A stretch of 64,000 bases of DNA from Ricinus communis (lineage: Eukaryota > Streptophyta > Magnoliopsida > Malpighiales > Euphorbiaceae), in contig NC_063256.1 in assembly GCF_019578655.1 (NCBI RefSeq), positions 20,250,005-20,314,004 on the forward strand, written 5' to 3'. The notes beneath the pieces are model-generated. The model ran no database searches. It saw only the letters and a program-made list of their open reading frames with translations, and was not told where the DNA came from. Below, in pieces: positions 57,321 through 64,000 of the stretch. Position numbers and translations under genes: made by a program. Each line of letters starts with the position of its first letter. The stretch's first letter is position 1.

Positions 57321-58086
57321 AATTCTCTTTTATCCTTCATCCCGAGTATCCTCTTGTAATTCTTGAGTAGCACAGTCGGTAGCGGTTTCGTGAAAATATC
57401 TGCAACTTGATCACGACTTGCGACATGAACCATTTTCACGCTTCCTTCCTTCAAATGATCTCGGATAAAATGAAAATGAACATCGATGTGTTTGCTCCTT
57501 TCATGATTCACTGGATTTTTCGCCTATTCAATCGTTGATTTATTGTCGACTCGAATATCGCTTGCCTCATGTATTGGATTCTTCATCTCACTTAGCAAAT
57601 TCCTTAACCAAATTTTGTGGCACACACACTAAGATGATGCCACATATTCAGCTTCGCAAGTTGAGAGTGTCATAATTGGTTGCTTCTTCGACAACTAGGT
57701 GAATGCCATGTTCCCAATATAGAACGCATATCCCGACGTGCTCTTTCGATCATCTATATCTCCACACTAATCATTGTTGGAATATCCTACTAGTTTGAAA
57801 TCATCGATTTTGGAGTGGAATAACCGAAGGGATTCAGTTCCCCGAATATACTACAAAATTCTCTTTACTACTTTCAAATGTGTGTAGACCGGCTCTTCCA
57901 TGAACCGACTTACTACTCCAACGCTATAAGAAATGTCCGGCCTTATTCATGTGAGATAGGAGAGACTTCCAACTATACTTTGGTATTTGGTTGCATCTAC
58001 TCATTCTCCATCGTCAAACTTGGAAAGTTTCGTACCGAGTTCCATTGTTGTCAATACCGAGTTGCAATCTGCCATTTTGTTCCCCT
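57321..58086 (-). pseudogene. Copia-C RT end and RNase H
   Basis: The C-terminal frame 57511-57293 reads KHIDVHFHFIRDHLKEGSVK, MVHVASRDQVADIFTKPLP and ends shortly before the polypurine tract, as in intact copia elements. Upstream parts (about 57520-58086) contain the RNase H body in broken frames. Confidence 0.8.
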
Positions 58087-58750
58087 TTAAAACTTCTTTC
58101 GCATATGCTCTTGTGACACAAAAATCCCCGTCTTTCCTTGTCTAACCTCTAGACTAAGGAAATACTTCATCAACCCCAAATTCGTCATCTTGAATTCCTG
58201 AGTCATCACACTTTTAAATTTCTCTATCATCTCAGCATCGTTCCCTATAAATATGAGGTCATCAACATAAAGAGCAACAAAGAGCAAATCACCTTCATTC
58301 TTTTTCACATATAGTGCATGCTCGTACGGGCATTGAGTAAACCTGTTCTCCTTGAAGTTGGTATCGATACGGGTATTCCATGCTCGGGGTGCTTGCTTCA
58401 AACCGTATAGAGCCTTCCTCAACTTCAATACTTTACTTTCCTTTCCGGCTTTCATATGTACCCGGGTGGTTGTTCCACATACACCTCCTCTTCTAGCACG
58501 CCATTCAAAAATGCCGACTTGACATCCATTTGAAAAATTTGCCAATTGAATTGAGCTGCTTGAGCAATTAGAAGTCGAATTGTTTCCATTCTTACAACCA
58601 GGGCAAAGACTTCATCATAATCGATCCCCCCTTTTTGTTTATAGCCCTTTACAACCAACTGTGCCTTGTATCTTTCTATCTCGCCTTAGGCATTCATCTT
58701 TTTTCTTATATACCCATTTTACTCCTATGGGCCGATATCCTTTCGGCAAA
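58087..58750 (-). pseudogene. Copia-C reverse transcriptase
   Basis: Frame 58658-58452: VVKGYKQKGGIDYDEVFALV, METIRLLIAQAAQFNWQIFQ, MDVKSAFLNGVLEEEVYVEQ, PPGY. After a frameshift, frame 58545-58087: LRKALYGLKQAPRAWNTRID, YVKKNEGDLLFVALYVDDLI (intact YVDD) and MTNLGLMKYFLSLEVRQ. All RT palm motifs are present. Confidence 0.85.
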
Positions 58751-58869
58751 TCCACCAAATCCCAAGTTTTATTTCTTTCGATAGCATTTATCTCTTCATC
58801 CATCGCTGCTTACCATTCTTTATCTCGTACTACTTCAAACGTAATTGTTTCGGCATCCGCCAAAAGATA

Positions 58870-59948
58870 AATTAAATGTACCTCGCTTGTCGAGTCGTAT
58901 AAATCTTGCATGCTTCGCATCTTGGTTGTCTCGGATCTTCATCATCATCAGATGTCTGAGTGATTGTTGGTGTTATTATCGGTGTAGTGGTTGATGATTC
59001 TCCCTTTTCTTCATTTTGCATCACCTTCTTTTGATTGTTCTAGTCCCATGCACTTTCTTCATTCACTTGCACACCTCGGCTTACAATCACCTTCTTTTCA
59101 ATTGGGTCGAATAGCTTGAAAGCTTTCGTCTTTTTATCATACCCGATAAACACGTACTTCTTGCTCTTATCATCTAGTTTGGTCGTTCTTTGATTTGGTA
59201 CGTGTGCATAGGCAACACTACCGAATACTTTGGAATGTGATACAGTAGGTTTCTATCCACTCCAAGCTTCCTGTGGTGTTTGGTCTACCAATCTCGCATG
59301 TGGACATCGATTTTGCATATACACGACACATTGTACCGCTTCTACCTAGAAACCTTTCAGCATGCCTTTGCTTCTCAACATTGACCGAACCATGTCAAGA
59401 ATGGTCTGATTCTTTCTCTCGGCCACACCATTTTATTGAGGTGAGTAGGGTGCAGTTAAGAATCTCTTGATCTCTTGTTCCTCGCAATAATTCGTAAAAA
59501 CGGTTGATATGTACTCTCCACCTCTATCTGACCGTAAAGCCTTGATATAAGACTCAGTAATCTTCTCAACTAACACCTTGAATTTCTTGAACACCTCGAA
59601 TGCCTCAGATTTTTCTTTTAAAAAGTACACCCACATTTTTCTTGTGTAATCATCAATAAAAGTGATAAAATACATCTTTTCACTAAATGACTTAGGTGTG
59701 ATCAGACCGCATATGTCGGTGTGTATTAACTCGAGAATTATTTTTGCACGGTATTCTGCTTTTTTTGGAAATGAGGTCCTTGTTTGCTTACCGAGTAAAC
59801 ATCCTTCACAAAACCTGGTTGTGTAGTCCATGTCCGGTAATCCATGGACCATGTTCTTCTTGGCCACTCCTTTAGCCCACCATAATAGAGGTGACCGTAT
59901 CTTAGATGCCACAATGCTGATTTGTCCTCCATGTTGAGTTGTAGACAC
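58870..59948 (-). pseudogene. Copia-C integrase
   Basis: Frame 59948-59433: [30 protein letters not shown] (catalytic Asp), [20 protein letters not shown] and [20 protein letters not shown] (second Asp), TAPYSPQ. A stop then stands where the family has a residue before NGVAER (third catalytic residue Glu). Further C-terminal sequence is readable in other frames: KVFGSVAYAHVPNQRTTKLD, KKYVFIGYDKKTKAFKLFDP, KKVIVSRGVQVNEESAWD. Apart from that stop and frameshifts, the core is well kept. Confidence 0.83.
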
Positions 59949-60145
59949 TTTTCTCGTACGTTTCGCAAGTTGAGCTTGTACATGCGATTTTTAGCCATTT
60001 GGACTCGTGCTACCAAGCGCCTTTGGTTGTTTTTTAATTGCATTACCCGATTTTTCATGAATACCGAGTAACCCTTCTCCACGAGTTGTCCCATACTAAG
60101 GATGTTACTGTTCAAGTCAGGCACATGATAGACATCTTCAATCAA
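59738..60145 (-). pseudogene. Copia-C GAG-pre-integrase
   Basis: The 135-codon frame reads IEDVYHVPDLNSNILSMGQL, VEKGYSVFMKNRVM and [19 protein letters not shown], containing the 'LWH.R.GH' zinc-binding motif at the C-terminal half. Frame continuity with integrase is broken near 59880. Confidence 0.8.
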
Positions 60146-60982
60146 CCCTTCTTTACCATCTTTTTAATAAAAACAGATTTTACCTCGGCCCTTAACTTGA
60201 ATCTTTGATGCATCACCAAACAATACGTGTCCATCTTCAACATCTCGCATCTCCTTGAATAAGTGCTTGTGCCCGCACATGTGGTTGCTAGCTCCAGTAT
60301 CGAGATACCACATCGTATCGCTGTCGGGATTGATATCGTTATATGCATCATGAGAACCCCATCTTTTGTCTCATCCTCTGTGATAAGGTTAGTGTTCTCC
60401 TCTAATTTCTTCTCGGAATAGCAATCTTTTGCATAATGCCCGACCTTACCACAATTGTAACACTTGTCAAAGTTGCAGTCCTTCACATAGTGACCATACT
60501 TACCAATAGCACTCGACATTCGAGTGATTTGACCAGCCGCCTCTCCCACGACCACGTCCTTTACCTCGCCAATTTTGTTGGCTTGACTGCCCCTTCTCCT
60601 TATAGTATCCGCCTTGACCTTGACCTCTACCACCGCGACCATTGCTATGACCTGCACGGCCGCTCCCTCTACCGCGAAAGTTTTGAGTATAGAGTACCTT
60701 TTCGTCTTTGATAGACACCTTGGCTTGTAGCGCGTCTTCAAGCGACTGTTGTTTCTTCTTCTTCTTTTGTTGTTCATGCGCCTCAAGAGAACCAGCAAGA
60801 TCATCGATGGTTATCTTTTCCAAATTCTTCGGCTCCTCAATCACGCAAACAACATTCTCAAAATTTTCTATCAATGACCGCAAAATCTTCTCCACAACTC
60901 TTGCATCAGTTAGGATTTCTCCATTGCGTTTAAGTTGATTCACCACTATTTGCACACGTGTGATGTAGTCGGATATTCCTTC
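60142..60982 (-). pseudogene. Copia-C gag and zinc knuckle
   Basis: The frame 60955-60500 contains NQLKRNGEILTDARVVEKIL, RSLIENFENVVCVIEEPKNL and ITIDDLAGSLEAHEQQKKKK, i.e. the UBN2-type gag. An Arg/Gly-rich stretch follows (GRGGRGQGQGGYYKEKGQ). After a frameshift the zinc knuckle KCYNCGKVGHYAKDCYSEKK appears at about 60470-60410, with a second partial knuckle (GHYVKDCNFDKC) just before it. The N-terminal part is beyond the inserted LTR at 60983. Confidence 0.82.
60150..60345 (-). pseudogene. Copia-C aspartic protease
   Basis: Minus strand MWYLDTGASNHMCGHKHLFK at about 60315-60255, with the catalytic DTG intact, then EMRDVEDGHVLFGDAS and IQVKGRGKICF. This is the usual plant copia protease. 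It is in a different frame from the upstream gag. Confidence 0.8.
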
Positions 60983-61769
60983 TGTAATACCTGAAATTTT
61001 TATATATTTAATAATGAGTATTTATTTAAATTAATTTTATTTTATCTTTATTTGGTTTAATTTGAATGATTTAAATGGAAATTTTGAATTTTAATATTAG
61101 ACAATTAAATGAGTTATTTTTTCTGTACCCAATTTGTTGGATCTTTAAGAAATTAATTAAGTAAATTATTGAGAAATAATTATATTTTGGTTATTCAAAT
61201 TTTTCCCAAATATATATATATATAGCATATATATAAATAAAATTATATATTGGAAAATTATGGTAGAAATTGTAAAGGATGTTTTTATAAAAGAATTTTG
61301 GAGAAATTGGTATTTTAATTACCTAGTGGTATTTAATTTTAAGTTGGAAAATATCTAGCAAATTTGTTATTTAGGACTAAATTAGAAATTTATTTTGGAA
61401 TTAGGATTAAAAGGATAATTTTATTTTTATGGGGTTTTAATGGAAATTTGTGAGTTTGGTATTTTTGTAAATATTTATGTCAGCCAGGGGTATTTATGTA
61501 ATTATGTAATTTCAATAATTCTGATTTGATCCAAATTAATTAGTTAGGGGCTTAATTGAAAGGCTAAAAGAAAGTTTAGGGGTTAAATTGGAGTTCTGCT
61601 GGACGAAATTGTAAGTAATTAAGAAGGTTAAGGGACCACATGGTAATAAGGAAAAGTTTGGGGGTCTAATGTCGATATTGAAAGAAAGGAAAGAAAAGAG
61701 CGTCGGGGGAGAGAAAGAAAATCGGGGAAGAAGGGAGAGAAAAGAGAGGCGTCAGCGAGTAGGCCGGTC

Positions 61770-62241
61770 TTGCGTCGTCCGGTAGGTGGCCTTGGTGTCG
61801 TCGGCAGTGGCGGTGGCGATAGCGACAGCGAGGAGAGGAAGTCGGATGAGACTTCCTTGCCGCCGTGCGTGCGTGCGTCTCCAACGGCTGTAGCCTTTGA
61901 TCTTGGTGGCGATCGACTCCTCTCAGCCTTGGCTTTATTTTGGCAGCGGCGGTGTCGACAATGGTGGCCGGAAACGGAGGTTCACGGTGGAGAGAGAAAA
62001 TGGAGGCAGCCGAAGTTTTTGGGCATTTTCGGCGAGCTCCAGCGAGCTATGGACGATTGGAGGGCATATCCCGACTCTCCTCAGCTCAAGCTTCGTAATG
62101 GCACCGGTTTCGTGGCGATCGGGCTCCGTTTGCGAATCGATGGCCGAGATCGTTCTTAAATCTCTCGGGATGATCGGGGGTCAGATCGGAAAATTGAAAG
62201 TGGGGATCGTCATCAGCGCGTCGTTTCGAGTCCGATGGTGA
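61770..62241 (+). other. GC-rich block with open frames in second LTR-Y
   Basis: Counterpart of 54686-55314. Overlapping frames (61770-62159 and 61897-62241). The ends differ from those of the first copy because of single-base indels, which argues against selection for a protein. Confidence 0.5.
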
Positions 62242-63041
62242 GTTCAGATCGTCGATCGGACTCCGGCGGCTGGAGGCCAGTCGACCGAGCGATCTAGCGT
62301 CTCGGTAATTTTCTCTGGCCCGCTGATTTAAGAATTCTTTGATTCAATTTATGCTTATTGATTTGTGTTGAGTATTAGATGATATTTGTCGGACTGCCTG
62401 CCGTAGTTGTGATTTTTGTGCTATGTGGTGGAGTCGGGAAATTAGTGAAGTCTTGAGGACCCGACTCCCGTTGTGTTAAATTGTTGGATATTTCTAGTGT
62501 TTTTCTGGCAGGTACTGGACCCATTTTTATGGGGGGTAAATGTCCGTGTTGTAGGGGAGGTTCTACCGGATTTTCGGTAGAATTCTCCCGAATCGGGATT
62601 CTTAGACAGTCAGTCCTAGGAGTCTAGACCTAGGATTAATGATCGATTGTTTCAGCGTTTTAATAAATTGTTTTCCGTGATTAGATAATCTGTTTGTTCG
62701 GCTCGCTCCAACCGAGGCACCGGAGCAGAGTTAGAAGGTCGCCAAACTAGTGAGTTAAAGTCATATATCGCTAATGCACGTGTCATGCATAAAATTTGAT
62801 TTTGCTATTGTGATTGTTCATTTGCAATTCCAATTATTCATTTAATTACTATTATATGCATGATGCTTAATATTGCATAATGACTCGGGATGAGGCTTTA
62901 GTAGAACATGCCACCTGATGGGTCGCATCAGGACCGCATGCGCACCGGTAATGATCAAAGATAGGTAATAAGGTTATTATGGATTTGTTTGCCCTGATCG
63001 AGCATTGCTCTCTAGGCTGAGTTCAGTTGATTGCCGGAGTT

Positions 63042-63510
63042 AAGGTCCCTGATTGAGCTTGCTCTCTAGGCGCCGGCTTAGTTGGAAATCAAGTGTTCAG
63101 GCTGGAGGTAAGGTCCCTGATCGAGCTTGCTCTCTGGGCACCAGTCCTGTTGGAATGAGAGAGTTGAGATATAAGTGACCAGGCTGGAGGTAAGGTCCCT
63201 GATCGAGCTTGCTTTCCGAGTGCCAGTCCTGTTGGAATGAGAGAGTTGAGATATAAGTGACCAGGTTGGAGGTAAGGTCCCTGATCCAGCTTTGCTCTCT
63301 GGGCGCCAGTCCTGTTGGAATTAGAGAGTTGAGATATAAGTGACTAGACTGGAGGTGAGGTCCCTGATCGAGCTTGCTCTCTGGGCGCTAGTCCTGTTGG
63401 AATGAGAGAGTTGAAATATAAGTGACCAGACTGGAGGTAAGGTCCCTGATCGAGCTTTGCTCTCTAGGCACCAGTCCTGTTGAAATGAGAGAGTTGAGAT
63501 ATTAGAGTTA
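63042..63510 (+). repeat. LTR-Y internal tandem repeat, 6 units
   Basis: Units begin (A/G)AGGTCCCTGAT at 63042, 63110, 63192, 63276, 63357 and 63439, so spacing is 68, 82, 84, 81 and 82 bp. The last five are close copies (GAATGAGAGAGTTGAGATAT in most). The first is the shorter form also seen in the solo LTR. The array has expanded relative to the solo LTR (3 units) and G2 (2 units). Confidence 0.9.
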
Positions 63511-64000
63511 AGCTTAGTCGAGACATAAGTTTTGAAATTGATCGAGATGTTGAGTTGGGATTAGGGTTCTACTGAAGTACTTCGTCCCGTTGCGTGTGGA
63601 ATAATTTTTATTTAAGCATGGCATGACACATATATTTTAACATGACACGTATGGTTTGCGTGATTTATTAATTATTTTAAAATTAAATGAATGTGATATT
63701 GAGATGTTTGAAGCTGTTTTAGATATATGATTTTAGCTCCATTTATTTTGATTCGTGACTATTAGTCTTCTCGCGACTCTTACTCAGTAACCTGACTTCT
63801 TCATCATTGGGTGCTGTTTGGGTTGGTATGTCAAATTGTAAAAATCTTAGATTCTCCGCAGTAGTAATAGTAGAGGTATCAGTGATAATTTTCTGTAGTT
63901 TCGGGTCTCGCCTAATTCTTCTGACAGACCGATTCAATTGTATAAGATTTAATGTTAAGATAATTTGTGGCTTTAATAATATTAATTTGAGATGAGATTT

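Larger units (their letters stand above)
53987..60982 (-). mobile_element. Copia-C: Ty1/copia element, 5'-truncated by LTR insertion
   Basis: On the minus strand it carries gag, zinc knuckle, protease, pre-integrase, integrase, RT and RNase H in copia order, then the polypurine tract and 3' LTR. The LTR-Y solo copy splits the 3' LTR, and a second LTR-Y cuts gag at 60982. This is the best preserved copia in the window, but it has frameshifts and stops in gag, integrase and the RT linker. Confidence 0.85.
60983..64000 (+). repeat. LTR-Y, second copy (runs off the window)
   Basis: It starts TGTAATACCTG at 60983 and matches the solo LTR at 54008 along its length. The window ends roughly 95 bp before the expected LTR end. 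Whether it is solo or the 5' LTR of an element to the right cannot be seen. It interrupts Copia-C gag. Confidence 0.85.

Noticed and set aside
58580..58870. 96-codon plus frame
   Set aside because: Antisense of the Copia-C RT and its upstream linker.
1..64000. CRISPR array, bacterial operon, rRNA or tRNA genes
   Set aside because: No regularly spaced identical repeats with unique spacers, no prokaryotic gene layout and no tRNA-like box A/B pairs were noticed. The only tRNA-related sequences are retroelement primer sites.

Overview
This looks like about 64 kb of AT-rich nuclear DNA from a flowering plant, probably a eudicot. The evidence is the dense plant-type LTR retrotransposon content (Tekay/Del, Tat and other Ty3/gypsy, plus Ty1/copia), primer-binding sites for plant initiator tRNA-Met, and one intron-containing gene of the plant DUF599 membrane-protein family. 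I cannot name the species; a Euphorbiaceae-like genome is only a guess. I saw no bacterial operons, CRISPR arrays, rRNA or tRNA genes.

Layout. 1-5.6 kb: AT-rich DNA with a (TA)n microsatellite, a CACTA-like repeat holding a LINE RNase H remnant, and one unrecognised short ORF. 5.6-16.9 kb: a minus-strand copia element (Copia-A) broken by two gypsy insertions, namely a gag+LTR remnant (about 6.4-8.7 kb) and a structurally complete but dead gypsy, G1 (10792-16145, target duplication AGTTC). 17.8-18.7 kb: the only credible host gene, a two-exon DUF599 gene on the minus strand. 19-20.3 kb: a non-autonomous Mutator-like element with long terminal inverted repeats. 20.3-23.3 kb: AT-rich DNA with a decayed tandem array. 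23.3-25.0 kb: a gag-like fragment of the 'putative gypsy type transposon' family. 25.0-40.9 kb: a large Tat/Ogre-like gypsy arranged LTR-interior-LTR-partial interior. Its pol is broken by an inverted LTR fragment, a truncated minus-strand copia (Copia-B) and a minus-strand integrase tail. 40.9-50.6 kb: a 5'-truncated LTR interrupted by a Tekay-type chromovirus, G2 (42946-50234, target duplication GTGGC). 50.6-53.4 kb: mostly non-TE sequence with a possible orphan terminal exon and a MITE-like element. 53.4-64 kb: a minus-strand copia (Copia-C) whose 3' LTR is split by a 2.9 kb solo LTR (target duplication ACAAA) and whose gag is cut by a second LTR of the same family that runs off the window.

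Function. Apart from the DUF599 gene, nothing appears to be an intact coding unit: every retroelement gene carries stops, frameshifts or deletions. What the window offers is a layered insertion history, readable from target duplications and nesting order, and LTR-internal minisatellites whose copy number differs (2, 3, 6) between related LTRs. I found no convincing new biochemical system. The items most worth checking are the LTR-internal repeat, the Tat concatemer-like structure, the inverted integrase tail and the Mutator-like element.
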